Origin: Hyphomicrobiales bacterium
GTDB lineage: Bacteria; Pseudomonadota; Alphaproteobacteria; Rhizobiales; Rhizobiaceae
Reading direction: 5' to 3'
DNA length: 33,671 nt
Assembly (NCBI GenBank): GCA_900470965.1
Contig: UCCS01000010.1
Location: forward strand, 43,477 to 77,147
In this document: positions 18,714-26,168 of the stretch, in pieces
How the letters are laid out: each line of letters opens with the position of its first letter
Numbering within the stretch: position 1 is the stretch's first letter
Translations under genes and position numbers: made by a program
The notes under the pieces: model-generated
Seen by the model: the letters and a program-made list of their open reading frames with translations, nothing else
What the model was told of the DNA's origin: nothing
Databases searched by the model: none

Positions 18714-19568
18714 ATGGCCGACACCTCCTCCCTTTCCGGACTGCGGCAACGCGTGCCGGGCGCATTTTCGGTCCCGCCGCGCGTACGGCTGATGCGCTAT
18801 ACCGGTGCGATAGCCCTTATCCTGCCACTCGTTGCCGGCCTCTATCTCTTCGACTTTTCGCCGGCGCGCATCCTGAACGGCCTGTCGCGGCTCGGCATGA
18901 TCTTCTCCTTCATGTTCCCGCCTTATATCTGGACGACCTGGCAGGAATGGAACGATGTGCTCGTCGGCCTCGGCCAGACGATTTCTATGGCGTTCCTGGG
19001 AACGCTGCTTGGTGCGGTGGTCGCCTTTCCGCTCGCCTTTCTCGGTGCCAAGAACATCATGCCGCTCGGCTGGGTGCGGCTGTCGACCCGCCGAGGTTTC
19101 GATGCGCTGCGCGCAGTGGAACAGATCGTACTCGCACTGATCTTCATCCGCGCCTTCGGCCTTGGTCCGCTCCCGGGCGTCTTCGCCATCGCCGTCTCGG
19201 AAATCGGCACATTCGCCAAGCTTTTTTCGGAAGCAATCGAAAATACCTCGCGCAAACCCGTCGATGGTGTTCTCGCGTCGGGCGGCGGACCGCTGCAGAC
19301 GATCCGCCTTGCCATCATGCCGCAGGCCATGCCGGTGATCCTGTCGATCATGCTCTACAATTTCGAATCCAACACCCGCTCAGGCGCCATTCTCGGCATT
19401 GTCGGCGCCGGCGGAATCGGGTTTCTGCTTGCGGACCGCATTGCCGCCTATCGCTGGCCGGAAGCCTGGACGATCATCTTCCTGATCGTCGCCGTCGTTT
19501 ATGTTATCGATCTTTCCTCCGCCTGGCTGCGCGGTAAGATCATCGGTAAGAATGACAGCGCACGCTAA
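18714..19568 (+). CDS. phnE: PhnE, phosphonate ABC permease 2
   Basis: This is the second PhnE-family permease (284 aa), with a first membrane segment in ALILPLVAGLYLFDF, the core VLVGLGQTISMAFLGTLLGAVVAFPLAF, the EAA-type loop EAIENTSRKPVDGVLASGG, and SGAILGIVGAGGIGFLL. It forms a heterodimeric channel with the upstream PhnE. It lies three bases after it and 30 bases before the kinase gene, within the same unit. Confidence 0.92.
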   Translation: MADTSSLSGLRQRVPGAFSVPPRVRLMRYTGAIALILPLVAGLYLFDFSPARILNGLSRLGMIFSFMFPPYIWTTWQEWNDVLVGLGQTISMAFLGTLLGAVVAFPLAFLGAKNIMPLGWVRLSTRRGFDALRAVEQIVLALIFIRAFGLGPLPGVFAIAVSEIGTFAKLFSEAIENTSRKPVDGVLASGGGPLQTIRLAIMPQAMPVILSIMLYNFESNTRSGAILGIVGAGGIGFLLADRIAAYRWPEAWTIIFLIVAVVYVIDLSSAWLRGKIIGKNDSAR

Positions 19569-19598
19569 GCGGCGGAAGAGCGCGGCAAGGGAGACGGA

Positions 19599-20408
19599 AT
19601 GGCAAGGATAATGGTGGTCGGCAATGCCAATGTCGACCGAATCTGGCGGCTCGACCGACCGCTGGTGCCCGGCGGGAGGCTCGCCTGCCAATCGATTGAG
19701 GAGCGCTATGGCGGCGGCGGCTTCAATACCGGCCTGGTCCTGCTCGATCGCGGCCATAAGGTGATACTCGTCACCAGTCTTCACGACGATGATCGAGGGC
19801 GCGCCTATCTGAAGGATCTCGGCAAACGTGGCTTCAACACCGATTTCGTTGGCCTCGTGCCCGGAAAGACTGCAGCCTTCGACATCCTTGTCGACCCCAG
19901 CGGCGAACGCACCATCATCGCGCCTGCTGGCCGCCGCAGGCCTGGTATCGAAGCCCTGCCGCCGATCGATGCTTCGCTCGTCTACCTCAATGCACGGACG
20001 ATGAGCCAGGCCGCCCTGCGGCAAGTGGATGATTTCGACCAGGTGGTTTCGCAATATCCGCTCTCGGCTGAACGCCGGCCGGCCAATGTTCTGATCGCTT
20101 CGCGCTCGGACGTGAAAGGAGCGGCGCAAACCGCCTGGCAGGCAGCTGCTGAAATCGCCGCGCCACGGCTTGAAACCCTCGTGCTGACGAGCGGTATGCA
20201 ACCCATCGAGATCGTCAGCCGGCAAGATTCGATCATCGTCGAGTTACCGCCAGCAGCCCCGGTGCGCGATACGACTGGAGCGGGGGATTATTTCGCTGGT
20301 GGTTACATCGATGCCATCATCGGAGGTCTTGATGCCGGCGCCGCAGCACTGGCTGCCTGCAAGGTGGCGGCTTCGTACCTCGCCGCCTCCGGAAATCACG
20401 GCTCTTGA
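19599..20408 (+). CDS. PfkB/ribokinase-family carbohydrate kinase in the phn operon
   Basis: This is a 269-residue sugar kinase of the PfkB family, a little shorter than the usual 300. It has the N-terminal MVVGNANVDRIWRLDRP, a glycine-rich substrate loop YGGGGFNTG (the place of GGKGAN), and the ATP/anion-hole motif DTTGAGDYFAGG, with Asp230 as catalytic base. GGGAG precedes the ATG. It follows phnE2 by 30 bases and is probably in the operon. Canonical phn clusters have PhnN, a ribose 1,5-bisphosphate kinase of a different fold. This kinase may take over a ribose-phosphate step, but its substrate is unknown. Confidence 0.85.
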   Translation: MARIMVVGNANVDRIWRLDRPLVPGGRLACQSIEERYGGGGFNTGLVLLDRGHKVILVTSLHDDDRGRAYLKDLGKRGFNTDFVGLVPGKTAAFDILVDPSGERTIIAPAGRRRPGIEALPPIDASLVYLNARTMSQAALRQVDDFDQVVSQYPLSAERRPANVLIASRSDVKGAAQTAWQAAAEIAAPRLETLVLTSGMQPIEIVSRQDSIIVELPPAAPVRDTTGAGDYFAGGYIDAIIGGLDAGAAALAACKVAASYLAASGNHGS

Positions 20409-20529
20409 AAGACAGCGCTGCAAGCCTCACCTGATATTTCCATTGTTCACCTGTCGAACGACAGCCCTTTGCCTCCAGCAGTCGCTGCCGGTCCTCAACG
20501 TCGACGCCTGACGCGTCGGAGGAGATTTC

Positions 20530-21489
20530 ATGGGATTCATTGATCGTGACATTCAGCCGTCGTCAGACGCCGGGCTGCTGGATGCCTATTCCGAAACGGT
20601 GTCAAATACCGTCGATATGGTCGGCCCGGCAGTCAGCCGCATCGAGCGCATCGGCGGACGGGCGGGGCATGGTTCCGGCTTCGCCGTCTCGCCCGACGGT
20701 CTCATCGTCACCAACAATCACGTCGTCGGTGATGCAAAGGCCGTCACCATCAAGACGCCTGATGGTGCAGTCGTAGAAGGCCGGGTGCTCGGCCGGGATG
20801 AAGACACCGACCTTGCGCTGATCCGGGCCAACGACTGGTCCGGCGCCTGGGCGCAGCTTGCCGACTCGAAGAAGCTGAAGCGCGGGCATATCGCTGTTGC
20901 CATCGGCAATCCGCTTGGCTTCGAATGGACTGTCACAGCCGGCGTCGTTTCCGCTCTCGGACGCTCGATGCGCGCCGCGAGCGGTCGCCTGATGGAAGAT
21001 ATCATCCAGACCGACGCGGCGCTTAACCCCGGCAATTCAGGCGGTCCGCTGGTCTCTTCGTCAGGTGAGGTCATTGGCGTCAACACCGCGGTCATCCAGG
21101 GCGCGCAGAGTATTGCCTTTGCGGTCGCATCGAATACCGCCAAGCATGTCGTGTCTGAAATCCTGCGCTTCGGCGAGGTCCGCCGCGGATATATCGGCAT
21201 CGCAGCCGATACGGTCGATCTGCATCGGCGTATTGCGCTTGAGGCCGGCGTTCCCCAACGGACAACAGTCCGCCTGCGCCGCGTCGAAGACGATGGTCCT
21301 GCCGCCAGGGCCGGCCTTCGCGAGGGTGATTATCTGCTCGCAATCGCCGGCCATCCGGTGTCGGGGATAGACGACGTCGTCCGGCTATTGGATGGCTCGA
21401 CAATCGATGCCGATGTCGATGTGCTGATTTTCTCCATCGCAGGGCGGATCGAACAACGCACAGTTCGCCCCGCAAAAAGAATACATTAG
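20530..21489 (+). CDS. HtrA-like trypsin-family serine protease with PDZ domain
   Basis: This is a 319-residue S1C (HtrA/DegP-like) protease. The triad is visible: His64 in VTNNHVVG, Asp94 in EDTDLALI, and Ser170 in NPGNSGGP. A C-terminal PDZ domain covers about 225-310 (AARAGLREGDYLLAIAGHPV). There is no signal peptide or N-terminal membrane anchor, which is unusual because most HtrA proteins act in the periplasm. This one may be cytoplasmic. GGAGGAG precedes the ATG. The 121 bases after the kinase gene show no clear terminator, so it may be read with the phn unit, though a functional link is not evident. Confidence 0.88.
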   Translation: MGFIDRDIQPSSDAGLLDAYSETVSNTVDMVGPAVSRIERIGGRAGHGSGFAVSPDGLIVTNNHVVGDAKAVTIKTPDGAVVEGRVLGRDEDTDLALIRANDWSGAWAQLADSKKLKRGHIAVAIGNPLGFEWTVTAGVVSALGRSMRAASGRLMEDIIQTDAALNPGNSGGPLVSSSGEVIGVNTAVIQGAQSIAFAVASNTAKHVVSEILRFGEVRRGYIGIAADTVDLHRRIALEAGVPQRTTVRLRRVEDDGPAARAGLREGDYLLAIAGHPVSGIDDVVRLLDGSTIDADVDVLIFSIAGRIEQRTVRPAKRIH

Positions 21490-21513
21490 CATCTGCGGTA
21501 GCCGGATAGAGAA

Positions 21514-21544
21514 GAGAACGAAGTCGAGGCTCGCCTTCGTTCTC
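21514..21544. terminator. Convergent hairpin terminator
   Basis: GAGAACGAAG (21514-21523) pairs perfectly with its reverse complement at 21535-21544 across an 11-base loop, between the convergent protease and dehalogenase genes. There is no long T-run on either strand. Confidence 0.55.
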
Positions 21545-21568
21545 CAGTGGCGGCAATCGCTCCGCTGC

Positions 21569-22462
21569 CTATGCGACCAGGCTCTGCGCCTCGATCTCGG
21601 CGATGAACCCGGCGACCGTCTCGCCGATGATTTCAGGATGATCTTCCTGCAGATAGTGCAGGCCTTTGCCCAGCTTGATCAGCCGGCAATTACGCAGACG
21701 TTTTGCAAAATCCTCGGCAAGGGCGGTCGGAATGAGGGCGCCGGGATCGCCGGCAAAGAGAAGCTTCGGATAGTTCGATACCGCCAGAGCCTCGTGCGCC
21801 TTTTCCATGGTCGCATAGACATCTGCCGGCTCGCCGGCGATCGGCAGCTCATTTGGGAATCGCCAGGTCGGCAGGCGCGAGGCCGGTGTCGGGAACGGCG
21901 CTCGATAGACGGCCATCTCCTCCTCGCTGAATTGACGGTGCGTCGCCCCCGGCAGTACGCCTTCAACGAAGATATTGTCCTGGAGGACAAGGGCCTCCCC
22001 CTCTCCCGGCGTCCGGAATTTGCGAAATATCTCACGCTCGGCGCTGTTCTGCAAAAATTCGTCCCAGGTTGGGATCGGCCTGATGAACTCCATGAAGGCC
22101 AAACCCCGGACGAAGTCGGGACGGCGGGCGGCGAGATGGAGCGCCAGCCCGCTTCCCCAATCCTGGGCGACGAGATAGGCAGACTTGATGCCCATCTTCG
22201 CTATGAAGGCGTCGAGGTAGCGCACATGGTCTTCGAAGCGGTATGCGATGTCCGGCTTGCCGGATTGGCCGAAGCCGATCAGGTCCGGAGCGATACAATG
22301 GGCGGCATCTGCGACATGCGGAATGATGTTGCGCCAGATATAGGACGAAGTGGGATTGCCATGCAGAAGGAGGGCGACAGGGCCGTCCGTTCTGCCGGCC
22401 TCGCGATATGCCATTTCGGAATCGAGCACCGGCACGCGCGGCAGACTGATATCATGTCTCAT
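21569..22462 (-). CDS. dhaA: Haloalkane dehalogenase (DhaA/HLD-II type)
   Basis: This is a 297-residue alpha/beta hydrolase with all hallmarks of subfamily II haloalkane dehalogenases, which hydrolyse carbon-halogen bonds to alcohols. The nucleophile Asp101 and halide-binding Trp102 are in AQDWGSG. Asn36, the second halide ligand, is in LLHGNPTSSYIWR. The catalytic acid Glu125 is in AFMEFIRP, and His269 in GKGLHYLQEDHP. These align position for position with Rhodococcus DhaA (N41, D106, W107, E130, H272). The frame is open further upstream, but MRHDISLPRV at 22462 is the family start and overlaps the end of the TetR gene by 11 bases. The natural substrate is unknown. Confidence 0.92.
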   Translation of the reverse strand: MRHDISLPRVPVLDSEMAYREAGRTDGPVALLLHGNPTSSYIWRNIIPHVADAAHCIAPDLIGFGQSGKPDIAYRFEDHVRYLDAFIAKMGIKSAYLVAQDWGSGLALHLAARRPDFVRGLAFMEFIRPIPTWDEFLQNSAEREIFRKFRTPGEGEALVLQDNIFVEGVLPGATHRQFSEEEMAVYRAPFPTPASRLPTWRFPNELPIAGEPADVYATMEKAHEALAVSNYPKLLFAGDPGALIPTALAEDFAKRLRNCRLIKLGKGLHYLQEDHPEIIGETVAGFIAEIEAQSLVA

Positions 22463-23051
22463 GGCTGTGATCCTTGAACACGGTGGCAAAAACGATCTTC
22501 TTGAACCGCTCCAAGGGCTGGGCATCCCGCGATACTTTCATGCGCAGGATCGCGCCTTCCCATGAAGCAAGGAGGAATTCGGCCAGATCTTCCGGGCTGA
22601 TCGCATCATCGATCTCCCCGGAGGCCTGTCCTTCGGCAATGCAAGCCGTAAATGGCGCGCTCCATTCGCCAAAAATTTCCGAGAGCCGCGTGCGCAGCGT
22701 CTCGCTCTGCGGGGCCGCCTCTAGGCTGAGATCGCCGATGAGGCAGCCGCGGCTGAAACCATCGGCAGCCAGACGGCCGGTGATGATATCGAGATATTTC
22801 TCGATGCGCTGGCGTGGCCTCAGCCCCGCATCCCCCAGCGCCGTCTCGATGGCGCACTGAAGATCCTGAAAGTAGAGATCCAGCACCTCCTTCGTGAATT
22901 CCTCTTTGGAACGGAAGTGGTTCGTGAACGAACCCTGTGGCACGCCCGCTTCGGCGACGATTTCGCGGACCCCCGCGCCAATGTAACCCTTGCGGAACAT
23001 GACCTTTCGGCCGGCTTCGAGAATTGAGTTTCGATGTGAATGTTTTGCCAT
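22452..23051 (-). CDS. TetR-family transcriptional regulator of the dehalogenase operon
   Basis: This is a TetR-family repressor (199 aa from ATG 23051; a second ATG lies two codons upstream at 23057). The helix-turn-helix is at about 8-54 (REIVAEAGVPQGSFTNHFRSKEEF), and the C-terminal ligand domain resembles the TetR_C group often found with dehalogenase, oxidoreductase and efflux genes. It is first in an operon with dhaA and probably represses both. There is no ribosome site before either ATG, and the promoter boxes sit directly upstream, so the mRNA is probably leaderless. The ligand is unknown, possibly a halogenated compound or an electrophile. Confidence 0.9.
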   Translation of the reverse strand: MAKHSHRNSILEAGRKVMFRKGYIGAGVREIVAEAGVPQGSFTNHFRSKEEFTKEVLDLYFQDLQCAIETALGDAGLRPRQRIEKYLDIITGRLAADGFSRGCLIGDLSLEAAPQSETLRTRLSEIFGEWSAPFTACIAEGQASGEIDDAISPEDLAEFLLASWEGAILRMKVSRDAQPLERFKKIVFATVFKDHSHET

Positions 23052-23058
23052 ACGCATT

Positions 23059-23086
23059 ACAATACGTACGACCGTATTAATGTCAA
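23059..23086 (-). promoter_or_regulatory. Promoter and TetR operator of the dehalogenase operon
   Basis: On the minus strand, a perfect TTGACA (-35, plus 23081-23086) is 16 bases from TATTGT (-10, plus 23059-23064). A palindrome with AATACG arms around six bases (23061-23078) fills the spacer. The expected transcript start falls at or beside the ATG at 23051. This is a classic layout for TetR autorepression. Confidence 0.65.
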
Positions 23087-23135
23087 GACTGAGATCGTTT
23101 TGCGACGCAATCGGAGCCAGACAGGTAGAAAAACT

Positions 23136-23170
23136 TAAAAAAATAAGGCACCCGCCAAACGGCGGGTGCC
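23136..23170 (-). terminator. Rho-independent terminator of the 44-residue peptide gene
   Basis: On the minus strand a perfect 10-base stem (GGCACCCGCC with its complement) closes a four-base loop and runs into an AT-rich T-tract (plus 23136-23146, AAAAAAATAA). It is the strongest intrinsic terminator in the window and ends the transcript of the small gene at 23209-23343. Confidence 0.85.
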
Positions 23171-23208
23171 CTACTCATCGCTCTCAGCGATGACAGATTG
23201 CAATCACC

Positions 23209-23343
23209 TTACAGGGACCCGGGTGCCCCCGAGGCCGCAGCAAGCAGACCAAGCAGTGGCGACGGCTCATCAGAGAACACGTCATAGATACAGGGGGCTG
23301 CAAAAACCGCTGCTCCCAGAATGAAGATAATGATCCTTTTCAT
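23209..23343 (-). CDS. Small hydrophobic peptide of 44 residues, unknown function
   Basis: This small gene starts with MKRIIIFILGAAVFAAP, either a signal peptide or a single membrane segment, followed by a short acidic and then alanine/glycine-rich tail. GGAGG lies six bases before the ATG at 23343, and a strong terminator follows 38 bases after the stop, which supports a real, separately ended transcript. The frame is open upstream, but that part has no ribosome site and runs toward the Ohr gene. I do not recognise the family. It could also be the coding part of a dual-function small RNA. Confidence 0.6.
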   Translation of the reverse strand: MKRIIIFILGAAVFAAPCIYDVFSDEPSPLLGLLAAASGAPGSL

Positions 23344-23392
23344 CGAAGCCTCCGTGGATGCAGCCAGCTGCACCCAAATTGCGCCGGGATGT

Positions 23393-23809
23393 TTAGACGA
23401 GATTGAGCTCGACATTGATGTTGCCGCGCGTCGCCTTCGAATAAGGGCAGGTCTGGTGGGCTTCCTCTATCAGCGTGCGGGCGACTTCAGGCTCCAGACC
23501 CGGCAGGCTGATGTTCAACCGGGCCTGCAGGAAATAGGCATCGCCGGTCATGCCGAGATCAACTTCAGCGTCAACAGCAGTATCGGCGGGAAGCCTCAGC
23601 TTGCGCTTGCCGGCAGCAAGGCCCATCGCCCCGATGAAGCAGGCCGACCAGCCGGCTGCAAAGAGCTGTTCAGGATTGGTGCCTGCATGGGCGCTGCCCG
23701 GAGGCGAAAGCTTTACATCGAGCTGCGCATCGCTGCTGCGGGCGGCGCCGTCGCGGCCGCCGGTGGTGTGGGTCTTGCCGGTGTAGAGAACCTTTTCAAT
23801 CGTCGTCAT
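23393..23809 (-). CDS. ohr: Ohr/OsmC-family organic hydroperoxide resistance protein
   Basis: This is a 138-residue protein typical of Ohr, a thiol peroxidase that reduces organic and lipid hydroperoxides with lipoylated proteins as electron donors. The reactive cysteines are Cys57 in GWSACFIGAM and Cys121 in HQTCPYSKATRGN, the Ohr pattern. The N-terminus (IEKVLYTGKTHTTGGRDG) is also typical. The ATG at 23809 has GGAGTG upstream; the longer open frame has no such site. No ohrR is adjacent. Instead the upstream region holds a 17-base palindrome and one copy of the GAMAC-N6-GATAC repeat. Confidence 0.92.
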   Translation of the reverse strand: MTTIEKVLYTGKTHTTGGRDGAARSSDAQLDVKLSPPGSAHAGTNPEQLFAAGWSACFIGAMGLAAGKRKLRLPADTAVDAEVDLGMTGDAYFLQARLNISLPGLEPEVARTLIEEAHQTCPYSKATRGNINVELNLV

Positions 23810-23829
23810 GAGAGCACTCCTTGGTTTCG

Positions 23830-23846
23830 TGTCGCAACCTGCGACA
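23830..23846. promoter_or_regulatory. Palindrome in the ohr leader
   Basis: TGTCGCA and its reverse complement flank three bases, about 21 bases before the ohr start. It is a candidate operator or a short leader hairpin. It does not resemble the AT-rich OhrR operator. Confidence 0.4.
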
Positions 23847-23877
23847 TCTGGTGACGGAGTGGTTTTGACGGGCTGAC

Positions 23878-23893
23878 GTATCCCGTATGTTTC
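23878..23893 (-). promoter_or_regulatory. Candidate response-regulator site upstream of ohr
   Basis: Read on the minus strand, GAAACATACGGGATAC contains two related pentamers (GAAAC, GATAC) spaced 11 bases start to start, the arrangement bound by OmpR/PhoB-family regulators. Two more copies occur at 27257-27272 and 27849-27864. It lies 69 bases before the ohr start. Confidence 0.5.
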
Positions 23894-23968
23894 CAAAATC
23901 GGCCGAACTGTATCAAAGCGTAGCGCCGGTCTATCTGGACATTTTCGCATACAAATGCAGCGAAAAAT

Positions 23969-25294
23969 TCAATTGGCGCGGATCGTCACTTCGGCCGCGA
24001 GACCACCGCCCTCGCGGTTGTAGAGCCGCACCGAGCCGCCGATTGCGGCTGCCAATTGCTGGGCAATGGCAAGGCCAAGGCCTGTGCCGCCAGTCTCGCG
24101 ATTACGCGACTGTTCCAGCCGGAAGAAGGGTTGCATGGCGGCTTCGAGCATGGCGTCCGGAATGCCAGGGCCGCGGTCCATCACGGCGATGGCGATCGCC
24201 TCCTCGCCTTTCCGCTCAACGCTGATTTCGGCTGCACCTGCGAATTTCAGCGCATTGTCGACGAAGTTCGTGAGAATGCGACGAAGCGCATGCGGTTTTG
24301 TCGATGCAATGCCCTGCACGAGGCCGACAACGCTGACGGCCTTGTCCATGTCCTGATAGTCATAGGCGATGCTGTCGATGAAGGACGAGAGGTCGATGCG
24401 GGAAAACTTCTCGCCATTGCCATGGGCGCTGCGGGCATAAGCGATCCCATCCTGCACGAGACGTTCGATCTCACCGAGATCGCGCACCAGCTTGTCCTTC
24501 TCGGGGGAATCATCGGTCATATCGGCGCGCAGCCGCATGCGGGTGATCGGCGTCTGCAGGTCGTGCGAGATCGCAGCCAGAATCTGCACTCTCTCTTCGA
24601 GATAATGCGCGATTCTCTCGCGCATGGCATTAAAGGCGCGCGCCGCATGCGCAACTTCGCTCGGGCCACGCTCGCTAAGCGGCGGACCTTTCTTGTTGGG
24701 ATCGAGTGCGTCGGCCGCAGCCGCAAGAGCCCCGAGCGGCCGGATTGCCTGGCGCACGGCAAACCAGGTGCAAAGCACCAGCAGCACCATCTGGATAGCA
24801 AGCACATAGGGCAACCATGCCGCAATCGGCATCGGAGGCCGCGGCGTGATGTCGATCGTCAGCGGACTTCCGTCACTCAGCGTCAGATGTGCCTGCAGCC
24901 GGCTGATATCGCCCGGAATGGATTCCATGCGGATCGGATAGGTGCCGCCGATCGCCTCTTCGATCCTGCCGCCGATTTCCCTGCCCTTGCTGGAATTGTC
25001 GGGCACACCGGGCAGACCCGGCCCAAGTTCGAAACGATAGTTGCCGCGGCTGAGACGATCGAGCAGGTCGCTGCGCTGATCCGCCGGCAGGCGGTCGAGA
25101 ACGGCGATCGAGGTCGCGACATCACTTTCCAACGTGCCGAGCATGACGGCCTTGGCCGACATGGAACGCTCAACGAAGAGGACTGTGAAGGACAGGCCAT
25201 AGGCAATCGCCAGGCCCGCCAGCAGAATGAAGAAAAGACGAGCCCGCAGCGTGCTCGGCCAAAACCCGGAGCGAAGAGCAGCCCCCACGCTCAT
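23969..25294 (-). CDS. Sensor histidine kinase, EnvZ-like
   Basis: This is a 441-residue membrane histidine kinase. A first membrane helix (about 18-41) and a second (about 157-178) bracket a periplasmic domain of about 115 residues. A HAMP domain follows (about 179-232). The phosphoacceptor is His244 in ISHDLQTPITRMR, and the ATP-binding domain has the N-box NFVDNALKF, G1 DRGPGIPD and G2 GTGLGLAIAQQ. It overlaps the response-regulator stop by four bases, so the two form an operon. The signal is unknown. Neighbouring peroxide and thiol-redox genes hint at envelope or oxidative stress (inference). Confidence 0.92.
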   Translation of the reverse strand: MSVGAALRSGFWPSTLRARLFFILLAGLAIAYGLSFTVLFVERSMSAKAVMLGTLESDVATSIAVLDRLPADQRSDLLDRLSRGNYRFELGPGLPGVPDNSSKGREIGGRIEEAIGGTYPIRMESIPGDISRLQAHLTLSDGSPLTIDITPRPPMPIAAWLPYVLAIQMVLLVLCTWFAVRQAIRPLGALAAAADALDPNKKGPPLSERGPSEVAHAARAFNAMRERIAHYLEERVQILAAISHDLQTPITRMRLRADMTDDSPEKDKLVRDLGEIERLVQDGIAYARSAHGNGEKFSRIDLSSFIDSIAYDYQDMDKAVSVVGLVQGIASTKPHALRRILTNFVDNALKFAGAAEISVERKGEEAIAIAVMDRGPGIPDAMLEAAMQPFFRLEQSRNRETGGTGLGLAIAQQLAAAIGGSVRLYNREGGGLAAEVTIRAN

Positions 25295-26031
25295 GACCTG
25301 GCCTCTTCAATCTCCACCGGAACGGAAAAGACGTAACCTTCGCTGCGCACCGTCTTGATATAGGTCGGCTCGCGGGCATCATCCCCCAGTCGCTGCCGAA
25401 CGCGGCTGACCAGCAGGTCGATGGAGCGGTCGAAGAGTTCCGCATCGCGGCCCTGCGTGAGGTTCAGCAGTTGGTCACGGTTGAGCACCCGCTGCGGATG
25501 GTCGATGAAGACGCGCAGCAGCCGATATTCGGCGCCGCTCAGCGCAATCTCGGTTCCTTGCCTGTCGAGAAGATGCCGGCCGACCGTATCCAGGCGCCAG
25601 TCGCCGAAGCGAAGCCACTGCCCTGCCTCCGAAATCTGCAGGTTTGGCGGCAGGGCGCGGGTTCGGCGCAAGACGGCCTTGATGCGTGCCAGCAATTCGC
25701 GCGCGGCAAAAGGTTTCGGCAAATAGTCGTCAGCGCCCATCTCCAACCCGATGATGCGATCCATCTCGTCGCTGCGGGCTGTCAGCATCAGGATCGGCGT
25801 TGCCTTATGCTTACCCGCACGCAGCTCACGACAGAGCACGAGCCCGTCATCGCCCGGCATCATGACATCGAGCACAATGAGATCGACCGTATTGCCTTCG
25901 AGAAAGCTGCGCATCTGGCGGCCATCGGCGGCGACTGACGTCCGAAGCCCGTTCTTCTTCAGATAGCTCGAAACCAGTTCGCGGATTTCACGATCGTCAT
26001 CGACGATCAGGATGTGGTCGACGTGCTCCAT
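25291..26031 (-). CDS. Response regulator, OmpR family
   Basis: This is a 246-residue regulator with a receiver domain (about 5-120) in which Asp55 (LIVLDVMMPGDDG) is the phosphorylation site, with the acidic pocket DDD at 11-13 and the conserved lysine in YLPKPFAAREL. The C-terminal winged helix (about 140-238; LSGAEYRLLRVFI, RVRQRLGDDAREPTYIKTVRSEGYVF) is of the OmpR type. It is partnered with the downstream kinase. Three promoters nearby carry an 11-base-period direct repeat that could be its target; its own upstream region does not. Confidence 0.93.
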   Translation of the reverse strand: MEHVDHILIVDDDREIRELVSSYLKKNGLRTSVAADGRQMRSFLEGNTVDLIVLDVMMPGDDGLVLCRELRAGKHKATPILMLTARSDEMDRIIGLEMGADDYLPKPFAARELLARIKAVLRRTRALPPNLQISEAGQWLRFGDWRLDTVGRHLLDRQGTEIALSGAEYRLLRVFIDHPQRVLNRDQLLNLTQGRDAELFDRSIDLLVSRVRQRLGDDAREPTYIKTVRSEGYVFSVPVEIEEARS

Positions 26032-26121
26032 GTCGGGACTTTCGGATCCTCTATCTGTTGGCGCGCAGCAGAATTGTTATCTCTGATGCAGACTCGCTGC
26101 TTACTGTTTTGACTCTGAATT

Positions 26122-26158
26122 GGCTGCCGCGAAACAGGGAATTCCGTTCGCGGCAGCC
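26122..26158 (-). terminator. Hairpin at the end of the Tat-hydrolase gene
   Basis: GGCTGCCGCGAA (26122-26133) pairs perfectly with its reverse complement at 26147-26158 around a 13-base loop, 10 bases past the stop of the minus-strand hydrolase. There is no T-run, so it may end or protect the transcript. Confidence 0.55.
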
Positions 26159-26168
26159 GAGGCAGGCT

